9,114 nt of DNA. Origin: Alphaproteobacteria bacterium. Its GTDB lineage: Bacteria; Pseudomonadota; Alphaproteobacteria; ATCC43930; CGMCC-115725. Under the pieces are notes generated by a model. That model had not been told where the DNA came from. It saw nothing but the letters and a program-made list of their open reading frames with translations, and ran no database searches. The position numbers and the translations under genes were made by a program. Positions 1 through 6,849 of this stretch are shown here, piece after piece. The first letter of the stretch is position 1; each line of letters begins with the position of its first letter. The stretch covers positions 1-9,114 of the forward strand of contig VAZT01000166.1 in the NCBI GenBank assembly GCA_005884825.1. Direction: 5' to 3'.

Positions 1-166
1 TGGTAACCTCTCGACCCGTTCGGCCGGCTACTCTCCGGATCGAGTCGACGCACTCGTTTGGGCACTGACCGATCTCCTGGTCGAAGCGATGCCCGCAGAG
101 GGGATTTACGAGGTGTATCGCCAGCTGAGTGGTCAACTGGCTGGTGATCGGAAACGAGATTCTTAA
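1..166 (+). CDS. Phage terminase large subunit, C-terminal end (partial)
   Basis: This is the 3' end of a gene that begins before the window. Reading from base 2 gives 54 codons ending in TAA at 164-166. Near its start it contains the motif SPDRVDALVWALTDLL. This pattern is typical of the end of the nuclease domain (RNase H/RuvC-like fold) of large terminases, where the Asp in the DR-V-DA motif belongs to the metal-binding active site. The protein is the ATPase and nuclease that packages phage DNA into the prohead through the portal. After the motif comes a short acidic-to-polar tail ending in RKRDS. The portal gene lies about 3.5 kb downstream, which supports the call, although in most phages it lies much closer. 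The ATPase domain (Walker motifs) is outside the window, so the family cannot be set further. Confidence 0.85.
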   Translation, partial: GNLSTRSAGYSPDRVDALVWALTDLLVEAMPAEGIYEVYRQLSGQLAGDRKRDS

Positions 167-190
167 AGGCGCTTCGCCAAATATTACCGG

Positions 191-196
191 AAGGAG
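191..196 (+). promoter_or_regulatory. Ribosome binding site AAGGAG for the TTG-started 145-aa gene
   Basis: AAGGAG is a near-perfect Shine-Dalgarno sequence 7 bases before TTG at 204-206. It decides the start of the following gene. The longer in-frame reading from a GTG at 129 would overlap the terminase end and would have this site inside its coding region. Confidence 0.7.
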
Positions 197-203
197 CCGA
201 TCA

Positions 204-641
204 TTGACGCTGCTCGTCAAGGACGCCAATACTACGACCCAATCAATTTCGACGCAGACCGACGTCGCGGGTAACCTCGTCCCGGTTCATGTCCCGGCGG
301 CAATTGCAGGCGGCGTCGCGGCTCCGGTCGGCCCGACCGCCCCACTTCCGGTTATCAATGCTGCTGGCTCCGCGGCGATCGACGGCAGCGGCACCGTCGT
401 GACCGGAGGCATGGCACAGCCCATATTTGCCGGTGTAGTTCCGGTCAACGGCTTTCTCGTTGCGAACAACTCTTCGGCCACCCTCTACGTTTCCGATGTT
501 GGTGCGGCAACCGCCGGTGGGGCGTCGATCCCGATCGCGCCAGGCGCAGTGTTCATCACACCGTCTGGGTATAAGCCGGCAGGCGCTATCAGCCTCTATG
601 CCAGTTCGACCGGCCAGTCCTTTGCGGCTCGGAGATGGTGA
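204..641 (+). CDS. Small phage virion-type protein, 145 aa, TTG start
   Basis: The start is taken at TTG 204 because of the AAGGAG site just upstream. The product begins MTLLVKDANTTTQSI and ends SFAARRW. It is rich in Ala, Gly, Val, Thr and Pro, has no cysteine, no membrane segment and no catalytic motif, and has the alternating hydrophobic pattern of a beta-rich structural protein. The second half (FLVANNSSATLYVSDVG, then IPIAPGAVFITPSGY) reads like a compact beta-sandwich. I recall similar small proteins in alphaproteobacterial prophages annotated only as hypothetical. Its position directly after the terminase, overlapping the spike-like gene by one base (TGATG), suggests translational coupling and a virion role such as decoration or fibre accessory. 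That role is inference; no function is established. Confidence 0.75.
   Translation: MTLLVKDANTTTQSISTQTDVAGNLVPVHVPAAIAGGVAAPVGPTAPLPVINAAGSAAIDGSGTVVTGGMAQPIFAGVVPVNGFLVANNSSATLYVSDVGAATAGGASIPIAPGAVFITPSGYKPAGAISLYASSTGQSFAARRW
631..634 (+). promoter_or_regulatory. Ribosome binding site GGAG for the start at 641
   Basis: GGAG ends 6 bases before ATG 641. It favours 641 over ATG 635, which directly abuts the site, and over GTG 638. The resulting TGATG overlap with the upstream stop is a common form of translational coupling. Confidence 0.45.
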
Positions 642-3600
642 TGTCGTTGCCGGTATCGGCATCTGCGCCGGATCTGGCGATTAGGATACCGACGGGCTTT
701 GCCGACGCTCTCGGAATTTGGTTCACCGCGATGACCGCCATATTGGTTGCCGAGGCCGGGCTGGCACGCCGCATCGCTAAATTCCGGTTATTAAACACGT
801 GGCAAGCGCTCCCAGTCGCCGAGGTTTGGGCTGGCCCACGGTTGGACCAACAATGCGTGACTAGCAGACAGAAAAGCGCAGTCCGCCCGGTTCGTGCGCA
901 GCCAGCTAGCGGATCGCAAATCAGCCGTATTCTTCTGCGAATTGCGGCGTTTGCTTTTGGGCTCGGCGTGACGCTCCCCAGCCTGGCACAGACGATCAGC
1001 GGCTCCTCACTCAACATCACGGGCCAGTCCACCCTGCGAGGCGACATGGTCACGTGCTCCGGACACCCGTGGATCGATATTCGGTGCAATGGCGCCATGG
1101 GCGACGGGAATCATGACGATACGAACGCAATAAACAGCACGATTTCAGCTGCTATCGCGAATAACTGGCCGGTGCGCTTAACCGCGGGCACCTACAAGGT
1201 CACATCACGGGTAACCATCGACTACGCCACTCAGGCCGGCCAAGGGTTTCGCCTCATCTCCGACGGGGCCGTCATCGACGGTCGAACGATCGCGTCCGGC
1301 CCGGTGCTACAGATCCAATGTGGCAACGGTACGACCAGCAGCCCGACAGGGTGTTTCTACTTCAGAGAAGAAGGTACCCTATTTGTCAACGGCAATACTC
1401 CCGCCTATGTGGTTGTGGTCGGCAAAACAGATTTCTCCGATGCGCATAATTCGGCAAAATTCGATCACCTGATCGTCAACAATGCCAATACTGCAGCAGC
1501 AGGAGGCGGTTGCCAGTTCAATTATCTGTTGGACAGTGACGTTTACGCGGTTTGCGCGGCAGCCGGCGGAGCGGCCGGTCTCGCGTTCGAGCAGCTCCAG
1601 TTTTCCCGGATATCCGGTGCGGGTACGGCAGAAGGCACAGGAGGCCGCGGCGCAGTTCTGGAGAACGGTTACAACTTCAGCAACACCTTCTTCGCTCTCG
1701 ATCTCGAAGTGTCACCGACCTGCCTGTCGATAACTTTCAGCCATAATGGGCTCAACACTTTTGTATCCCCTTATTTCAACTGTGTCACCGCAGTGAATGC
1801 GACGGCGAGCGACGGCAATGTGCTGATCAATCCCAATTATGGCGGCGCAACGGTCAATTACGGACCGCTCTCGACCGGAATATCGGTTATCGGCACGGGA
1901 TCGCGAGACAATTGGCTGTTTCCGGCAGCCGGGTCTTATGTAGCAAAGCCGATCGATGATGGGCTGAGCCTCTCGAACTACAATACTCCGGGCGCATCGA
2001 TGTCAGTGACCTTGCCCGCGCTTTCCAGCGTCAATGCAGGGTGGAGCATGGGGTTCGCTTCCGACAACGGCAAGGGCATGACGATCACGACGACGAGCGG
2101 TTCGATCATCTCCGGGGGCAAGAGCGCCGGATCGATCACCATGGGCGCCGGAAATTATGAATATGTTCGGCTCCAATCGGATGGGAACAACTTCCGTATT
2201 GTCTCATCGACCCGAAACACACGCTTGGCGAATGGCTTCGAACCGCCGCCTTGGCCAAGTAACTGGCTGTTCCCCGCCAGTTCCGGATATTCCGCCGGCC
2301 TCAGCGACAATGGCAATATCCTATCGAGCTACAACAGCACCTCAGGTCTGACCGTTACGCTGCCCTCGATAAACGGGATTCCCGACGGCTGGTCTATGGG
2401 CTTCGCTACAGACAACAACAAGGGTCTGATTGTCCAGGTGAATAATGCCACCGGTGGTCACATTGTCTGGCCGGGTTCCGGCGGGTCGCAGACATCATTG
2501 GCGATGGCTAACACCAGCCAGGGCGCTTATGAGTTCATGGTGCTCCAGTATGACGGCAGCGGCATTTTCCGAGTGCTCGAAGCGACGCCAGCGACCGCGC
2601 AGGCGATCGGCATGGTCGGCGCCGCCGGGATCAGCCACTGGAGCTTCCCTACGGTCAGCTCTTATACTGCGACAGTTGCCGACAATGGCAATGTAATATC
2701 GAGCCTCAACAGTCCTGCCTCGTTCTTGGCGATCACATTGCCGTCGACGACGGCCGTGCCGATGGGATGGACGATCGGGATCGCCACAGACGGCAACAAG
2801 ACCGCCGCCGTGCAAACCAATTCCAGTTCAGGCGGGCGAATTCTCTACCCGGGAAGTGGCGCAACCACTACTACGGCCTCCCTCGCAGGAGCAAACTACG
2901 AATTTCTCGTTCTGCAATTCGATGGAGGAAATTTCCGAGTTATCCAGGCAACACCGGCAACCGCCACATTGATGGGGATTAGCGGCAACGCCCCGGGGAT
3001 CAACCGTTGGAGCTTTCCGGCGACCAGCACGTATGCCGCCTCTCAAAGCGACATCGGCAACGCCTTGTCCAGTTACAACACCCCGACCAGCACCCTGGCC
3101 GTGACTCTGCCGGCGACGACTGCGATAAGTGCCGGCTGGATGATGGGTTTTGCGACCGATAACGGCAAGACCATGACTGTTCAAGTCAATGGCACCTCCG
3201 GCGGACGCATCCTATATCCGGCCGGGGCGACCGGCTCTGCGGGCAGCTCGGTGACCCTTGCGCCAATCAACTACGAATTTATGGCGTTGCAATTCGACGG
3301 CGGCAATTTCCGGATAGTGTCGATTACACCACGCAGTGCCTCGGCGCTTGGCATGTTCGGGCATCCGATTACGACAGGGGCAACCCCGGCGCTCGGCTCG
3401 GGGTCTAGCGACTGTGGGACCTCGCCATCGATCGGCGGCAACGACAGTGCCGGGCGGGTGATCGTTGGCGCTGCCAATGGCGGCCGTTGCACGATCACAT
3501 TCGCATCGCCATGGCTGAACCCTCCGGTTTGCTCGGCTTTCGACGAAACCACGGCAACCCTTGTAAGGCCAACAGCCAGTTCGACTACTGGCATGGTGCT

Positions 3601-3658
3601 CACCGGGGCCTTCGCTGCCGGCGATGTTCTTGCCTATAGCTGCCTCGGTTTTCAATGA
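641..3658 (+). CDS. Pectate-lyase-like beta-helix protein with four tandem repeats, candidate tailspike/adhesin (~1005 aa)
   Basis: Numbering is from ATG 641. Residues about 1-93 are unrecognised. Residues about 95-116 form a signal-peptide-like stretch (basic flank, then ILLRIAAFAFGLGV, ending PSLA before Q). Residues about 140-423 resemble the pectate-lyase-3 type right-handed beta-helix. Their entry motif is IDIRCNGAMGDGNHDDTNAI, the GDG-x-x-DDT signature at the start of many phage tailspikes, followed by PVRLTAGTYKV. Four tandem repeats of 117-125 residues follow (424-907). A C-terminal domain (about 908-1005) has Cys at 925, 950, 964 and 1001 and ends YSCLGFQ. Such proteins usually bind or cleave host surface polysaccharide as trimers; whether this one is an enzyme cannot be told. 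Its place between terminase and portal is unusual for a tail protein. If the signal segment is real, the true start may be GTG 857 (about 933 aa), making this a secreted, phage-borne accessory protein. Confidence 0.75.
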   Translation: MSLPVSASAPDLAIRIPTGFADALGIWFTAMTAILVAEAGLARRIAKFRLLNTWQALPVAEVWAGPRLDQQCVTSRQKSAVRPVRAQPASGSQISRILLRIAAFAFGLGVTLPSLAQTISGSSLNITGQSTLRGDMVTCSGHPWIDIRCNGAMGDGNHDDTNAINSTISAAIANNWPVRLTAGTYKVTSRVTIDYATQAGQGFRLISDGAVIDGRTIASGPVLQIQCGNGTTSSPTGCFYFREEGTLFVNGNTPAYVVVVGKTDFSDAHNSAKFDHLIVNNANTAAAGGGCQFNYLLDSDVYAVCAAAGGAAGLAFEQLQFSRISGAGTAEGTGGRGAVLENGYNFSNTFFALDLEVSPTCLSITFSHNGLNTFVSPYFNCVTAVNATASDGNVLINPNYGGATVNYGPLSTGISVIGTGSRDNWLFPAAGSYVAKPIDDGLSLSNYNTPGASMSVTLPALSSVNAGWSMGFASDNGKGMTITTTSGSIISGGKSAGSITMGAGNYEYVRLQSDGNNFRIVSSTRNTRLANGFEPPPWPSNWLFPASSGYSAGLSDNGNILSSYNSTSGLTVTLPSINGIPDGWSMGFATDNNKGLIVQVNNATGGHIVWPGSGGSQTSLAMANTSQGAYEFMVLQYDGSGIFRVLEATPATAQAIGMVGAAGISHWSFPTVSSYTATVADNGNVISSLNSPASFLAITLPSTTAVPMGWTIGIATDGNKTAAVQTNSSSGGRILYPGSGATTTTASLAGANYEFLVLQFDGGNFRVIQATPATATLMGISGNAPGINRWSFPATSTYAASQSDIGNALSSYNTPTSTLAVTLPATTAISAGWMMGFATDNGKTMTVQVNGTSGGRILYPAGATGSAGSSVTLAPINYEFMALQFDGGNFRIVSITPRSASALGMFGHPITTGATPALGSGSSDCGTSPSIGGNDSAGRVIVGAANGGRCTITFASPWLNPPVCSAFDETTATLVRPTASSTTGMVLTGAFAAGDVLAYSCLGFQ
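1910..3361 (+). repeat. Four tandem ~120-aa protein repeats inside the spike-like gene
   Basis: The repeats begin at 1910, 2261, 2636 and 3005 and are 117, 125, 123 and 119 codons long. Each opens with an aromatic signature (NWLFP, NWLFP, HWSFP, RWSFP). Each then carries D-x-G or DNG with a nearby S-x-x-N, a V/I-TLP strand, GW-x-x-G-I/F-A-x-D-x-N/G-K, a Gly-containing turn (SGGRILYP in repeats 3 and 4), YE-F/Y-x-x-LQ-x-DG, and F-R-I/V. The last two are the most alike. The repeats are clear in protein but diverged in DNA, so the duplication is old. A role as carbohydrate-binding or spacer domains is inferred. Confidence 0.85.
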
Positions 3659-3665
3659 TCAGGAT

Positions 3666-3669
3666 GGAG
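3666..3669 (+). promoter_or_regulatory. Ribosome binding site GGAG for the portal gene
   Basis: GGAG lies 8 bases before ATG 3678. It supports starting the portal there rather than at ATG 3624, which would lie inside the upstream coding region. Confidence 0.6.
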
Positions 3670-3677
3670 TTGCTCTG

Positions 3678-5039
3678 ATGCCTGCTCCTGACCGCAAGCG
3701 GACCTCATTGGCGTCATATACTTGGGGTGGCTGGGGAAGTCAGAACGACGTCACTCGATTTCGCGATGTTTTTCAGCCCGACGGCGGAAGCTTTTCTCCC
3801 AGTTATCCGCTGGTTCCGCCGGAGCGCGAGCAGGTACGCCTCTGGGATTATCCAGTCGGCTACAATGCGATCTACACGCCGCGCTCCTACGAAGCGATTG
3901 GGTTCGACGAACTGAGGGCGCTCGCCGAAAGTCACGACATCACTCGCCTCGCGATTGAAACTCGGAAGGACCAGATCGAAAAGCTCGACTGGACGATCAA
4001 GTCTCGCAACGAGAAGACACCTAACGAAGACGCCGCCTCGCGGATTGACCAGTTGACCGAGTTCTGGCGAAGCCCCGACAGCGAACGACCCTTCGCAACC
4101 TGGCTTCGCGAGGCGCTTGAAGACGTCCTTGTGCTCGACGCGGCCGCATTCGAAATACGCCGTAACCTCGGCGGCAAGATTATCGGGCTCGACGTTGTCG
4201 ACGGCTCGACGGTCAAAGTGCTGCTCGATGATACCGGTCGGCGGCCCCGGCCACCGGCCCCGGCCTACGAACAGGTCATTCACGGGCGACCTTGGCGTCT
4301 CCTGACCAGCAACGATCTGATGTATCTCCCGCGGAACCCACGGCCGCACAAGGCGTACGGTTTCAGCCCTGTCGAGCAGATCGTGACGACGGTCAATATT
4401 GCGTTGCGCCGCCAAGCGATGCAGTTGCAACACTTTACCGAGGGCAATGTTCCGCCCGGTCTGCTTAACGCTCCGGACGGGTGGAGTCCCGAGCAGATCC
4501 GCCAATTCCAGGAGTGGTTCGACTCGATTCTGGCGGGAAATACGGCTAATCGCACCCGCCTCGTCTGGGGTCCCAGTGGCGCCAAATATCAGGCCTTCAA
4601 GGAGGCGCCCTACAAGGACGATTTCGACGAGTGGCTGGCGCGGATCGTCTGTTATGCATTCTCATTGCCGCCCACCGCCTTTACCCCGCAAGTCAACCGG
4701 GCCACGGCGCAAACTGCGCAGGAAGCAGCCCTAGAAGAAGGGCTCGCGCCCTTGCTCGGGTGGGTCAAGCGGCTGGTCGACGGCGTCATTCAGACCAGGA
4801 TGGGACAGGTCGATCTCGAATTCGCCTGGTCGAATAGCCGGCCGACAAATTCAAAGGACCAGGCAATGATCCTCAGCAGTTATGTCAAAGACGGGATTTA
4901 CACGCTCAATGAGGCGCGCGACATTTTGGGAATGCCCCCGATCGCAGGCCGGGACGAGCCGATGTTTTCGATCGCGCGAGGACCCGTGCTGCTGGGCGAA
5001 GCCGATGGAAAAAATCGGAGTCCGCAAGCAGATAATTAG
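3678..5039 (+). CDS. Phage portal protein (HK97-type), 453 aa
   Basis: The start ATG 3678 has GGAG 8 bases upstream and lies just after the spike-like gene. The length fits the HK97/lambda-like portal family (Phage_portal), usually about 400-500 aa. The portal forms the dodecameric ring at one head vertex through which terminase pumps DNA and to which the neck and tail attach. Family features seen: an early helix-rich segment TRLAIETRKDQIEKLDWTI; the stretch MQLQHFTEGNVPPGLL (from about residue 248) with PEQIRQFQEWF after it; then RIVCYAFSLPPTAFTP followed by a Thr/Ala/Gln-rich helix; and the C-terminal WSNSRPTNSKDQAM with YTLNEARDILGMPP. The family assignment is strong from these motifs in order. 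The gene is complete, with no frameshift or missing block seen. Confidence 0.92.
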   Translation: MPAPDRKRTSLASYTWGGWGSQNDVTRFRDVFQPDGGSFSPSYPLVPPEREQVRLWDYPVGYNAIYTPRSYEAIGFDELRALAESHDITRLAIETRKDQIEKLDWTIKSRNEKTPNEDAASRIDQLTEFWRSPDSERPFATWLREALEDVLVLDAAAFEIRRNLGGKIIGLDVVDGSTVKVLLDDTGRRPRPPAPAYEQVIHGRPWRLLTSNDLMYLPRNPRPHKAYGFSPVEQIVTTVNIALRRQAMQLQHFTEGNVPPGLLNAPDGWSPEQIRQFQEWFDSILAGNTANRTRLVWGPSGAKYQAFKEAPYKDDFDEWLARIVCYAFSLPPTAFTPQVNRATAQTAQEAALEEGLAPLLGWVKRLVDGVIQTRMGQVDLEFAWSNSRPTNSKDQAMILSSYVKDGIYTLNEARDILGMPPIAGRDEPMFSIARGPVLLGEADGKNRSPQADN

Positions 5040-5147
5040 GTTCGTCGCCGCATTCGTCGGCGAAATCGGTCCGCAGGATAAGCTGCCGACTTGCACCAAC
5101 ATTAATATTTGCTCGAGCCCAATGAATACGCACGCTAGGAGCCCTTA
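5040..5147 (+). other. Intergenic gap with a small hairpin
   Basis: This is a 108-base gap between portal and the next gene. The inverted repeat TCGCCG (5045-5050) and CGGCGA (5058-5063) has a 7-base loop. It is not followed by a run of T, so it is a weak candidate at best for a terminator or RNA-processing element. A 47-codon reading frame from ATG 5005 to 5148 crosses the gap but lacks a ribosome binding site and looks like chance. AGGAG at 5137-5141, 6 bases before ATG 5148, is the ribosome binding site of the following gene. Confidence 0.4.
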
Positions 5148-6254
5148 ATGAGTGTTCTGCCCTCCGACATCGTCGTGTATGGTTCGGTTAACATGCCTGA
5201 GGCGGATGGCGCGATTAACGGCGGACCTGTTGATTTTAGCCGTCGTGTCGCATTCTACGATATCGCCCCGGCGGGCAACTTAGACGTAATGTCGAGTTCA
5301 GCCAGCGACACGGCCACCAAGATTACCTTCTACGGTCGTGACGCGACCGGCGTGATACAGAACCAAACCTTAAGCTTGAATGGACAGACTTGGGTAACCG
5401 GTTCTCAGTCGCTGGAGCGGCTGCTGTACGCCGCTTTGTCGGGAGCCACCGCAAACGGTCCCGCCGCCAATCCGGGAGGCACGGCTGCGGTTGGCGACGT
5501 GGCGCTTGCGGCGCACAGCTGTGTATTGCCGACTGGTTCAGTCACCACTGACGCAACGGCTCGAAACGCGCAGAGCGGATCCGCCAATCACACGGGGACG
5601 ACCCCGGCCTTATTCAAGTTGCAGGCGGGTGACGCAGCCAGCGTCTCCCCCGGACAGGTGATCTGGATCAGGAGCGGCACCGGCGCGAACCAGCTGCGTC
5701 AAATCATCGCCGCATCGGGTTATGGCGCCGATGTGGTGGCCGTCAGCCGCGATTGGGCCACGATCCCGGACAACACGACCACTTACAAAATTCTCCAAGG
5801 AATGCTCTTTGAGATTTCGCCCAATCCCGTTACAGCCATTACCCGTCTGTTCTCAAATACAGCAGCAGATGGACCGGCCGGCACGCAGCGCACATATTAC
5901 GAAAAGGTTTTTGTTGTCAATAATAACACTGGCACCGCGCTGACCGGAGCACAGATCGAGGTCGCGAGCGAGACGCCGAGCCTACCCTCGGGCGCTCAGT
6001 TGGATTTAGCGTTGACTACGGTTCTGAACGACACCGGCACTGCCGCTAATCGTCAAGCCGCGGTTTCTTCGGGCATCGGATCGTTCATCTCGCAGCCCGC
6101 CTTCGTCAGTGTGCCTGGTCCGGCAAACCTGCCTTCGGGTGCAGCACCCAACAGTTCCGGCGCTCAAGGTGTGTGGTTGCGGTTGACCTTACCGGCCGAG
6201 ACCGCGACCTACAAGGGCTGGGCCGACCTGCGGACTCAAGGAGCCACGACGTAA
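5148..6254 (+). CDS. Probable phage virion structural protein, 368 aa
   Basis: The start is ATG 5148, preceded by AGGAG with a 6-base spacer. The product begins MSVLPSDIVVYGSVNMPEAD and is rich in Ala, Gly, Ser and Thr with many beta-strand-like segments. It has no signal peptide, membrane helix or catalytic motif. Recognisable stretches are GGPVDFSRRVAFYDIAP near the N-terminus, TKITFYGRDATGVIQNQTL, GSQSLERLLYAALSG, and a C-terminal segment ending KGWADLRTQGATT. I recall similar proteins next to portal or tail genes in alphaproteobacterial prophages, annotated as hypothetical. Its composition and position right after the portal point to a virion component, for example a decoration, fibre-base or minor tail protein. 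The precise role is unknown. Confidence 0.75.
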   Translation: MSVLPSDIVVYGSVNMPEADGAINGGPVDFSRRVAFYDIAPAGNLDVMSSSASDTATKITFYGRDATGVIQNQTLSLNGQTWVTGSQSLERLLYAALSGATANGPAANPGGTAAVGDVALAAHSCVLPTGSVTTDATARNAQSGSANHTGTTPALFKLQAGDAASVSPGQVIWIRSGTGANQLRQIIAASGYGADVVAVSRDWATIPDNTTTYKILQGMLFEISPNPVTAITRLFSNTAADGPAGTQRTYYEKVFVVNNNTGTALTGAQIEVASETPSLPSGAQLDLALTTVLNDTGTAANRQAAVSSGIGSFISQPAFVSVPGPANLPSGAAPNSSGAQGVWLRLTLPAETATYKGWADLRTQGATT

Positions 6255-6364
6255 CGGTCTCACTACTCGGCTTGGTCAAGTCTTAGTGTAGAATAAGGCC
6301 AGGTCGGCTCGAAAATTTTCACGCTTCTTCACTCGTAGTCAAAGTAAATGATGAAAACCGAGCC
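6255..6364 (+). other. Intergenic gap with perfect palindrome GAAAATTTTC
   Basis: This 110-base gap is more AT-rich than its surroundings. It holds the perfect 10-base palindrome GAAAATTTTC at 6311-6320 and a TAGAAT box at 6289-6294. No correctly spaced -35 element and no T-tailed hairpin was found. It is one of the few places in the window that could hold a promoter or operator, but the evidence is weak. Confidence 0.3.
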
Positions 6365-6736
6365 ATGACGTTAGCTACCTACCTTGCGGTCTTCTACGCA
6401 ACCGAGAGCAAAATTCTTCGTCGAAAGGTCATCCCCGATGACGATATGGCGGTGGCGCAGCTACGCCCTGAACCGGGCGAGAGCGTGCTTCTGCTTCCGC
6501 TCACCCGCCCCTATGACGACGCGGCCTGTCGAGCCGCAATTGCTGAAACGACGAGTTGCAAGCCACCCAGCGGGCGATGCTGCGTCGTCGACAAATCAGG
6601 CACCGTCGTTGCAGTCTGTAATGCCGACCCCGCGCTCGATTTACATCCGCAAGGGCAGCTCGTCGCAAATGAAAATGCGGTGCCCGGTGACCGCTTTATT
6701 AGCGGGGCGTTTTCGCGCCCATTTGAGATTTCATAG
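6365..6736 (+). CDS. Small conserved-type phage hypothetical protein, 123 aa
   Basis: The start ATG 6365 is the first in frame. No good ribosome binding site precedes it, which lowers confidence in the exact start. The product begins MTLATYLAVFYATESKILRR and has five cysteines, four of them in the middle third (C-x-x-x around residues 55-72). The C-terminal half contains RCCVVDKSGTVVAVCNADPA followed by LVANENAVPGDRF. This VVD-x-x-G-x-VV-x-V pattern recurs in small proteins next to phage fibre genes, as I recall it; function is not established. The reading frame is clean and lies between the 368-aa virion protein and the glycine-rich gene, so an accessory virion or fibre-assembly protein is a reasonable guess. 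No membrane segment or enzyme motif is seen. Confidence 0.65.
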   Translation: MTLATYLAVFYATESKILRRKVIPDDDMAVAQLRPEPGESVLLLPLTRPYDDAACRAAIAETTSCKPPSGRCCVVDKSGTVVAVCNADPALDLHPQGQLVANENAVPGDRFISGAFSRPFEIS

Positions 6737-6781
6737 CCTCGGTGGCGGAACCCGGCTGCCCAACAGCCTCGTGGTCCTGAT

Positions 6782-6849
6782 GTGACGCAAATCTATATCA
6801 TCTCCGGCACAGCATCACGGTACAAGTCGGAACGGCTGGCTCAGCCGGC
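6782..6849 (+). pseudogene. Apparent 5' remnant of the glycine-rich gene, in two frames
   Basis: Reading from GTG 6782 gives MTQIYIISGTA. This resembles the opening of phage glycine-rich proteins that typically continue into a Trp/Pro segment and then the Gly-rich body. Here that segment is missing. From 6811, one frame back, SITVQVGTAGSAGVAGGD leads straight into the open frame of the downstream gene. The last residues before GTG 6850 therefore belong to the conserved body but lie upstream of any start codon in that frame, and a TGA closes the frame at 6778-6780. The simplest reading is an internal deletion with frame change near 6805-6815. No slippery heptamer suggesting programmed frameshifting was seen at the junction. 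Confidence 0.5.

Noticed and set aside
589..1098. 169-codon minus-strand frame opposite the start of the spike-like gene
   Set aside because: No ribosome binding site or recognisable motif, and it overlaps two same-strand genes of the operon. The unexplained N-terminal part of the spike-like protein made me consider it, but there is no support.
3714..4505. 263-codon open frame on the minus strand
   Set aside because: It lies wholly opposite the clearly coding portal gene, and high GC makes such antisense frames common.
5005..5148. 47-codon frame across the portal-368-aa gene gap
   Set aside because: No ribosome binding site, it starts inside the portal gene, and its product has no recognisable feature.
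6272..6294. TTGGTC and TAGAAT as a promoter
   Set aside because: The spacing is only 11 bases, too short for a sigma-70-type promoter, and no other -35 element fits the TAGAAT box.
6348..6368. Six-codon leader peptide (MMKTEP) ending over the start of the 123-aa gene
   Set aside because: It lacks a ribosome binding site and any attenuator-like structure. An overlap of this kind is easily produced by chance.
6800..6820. Programmed ribosomal frameshift joining the two frames of the glycine-rich gene
   Set aside because: No slippery heptamer or downstream hairpin is evident at the junction, and the apparent absence of a whole segment fits a deletion better.
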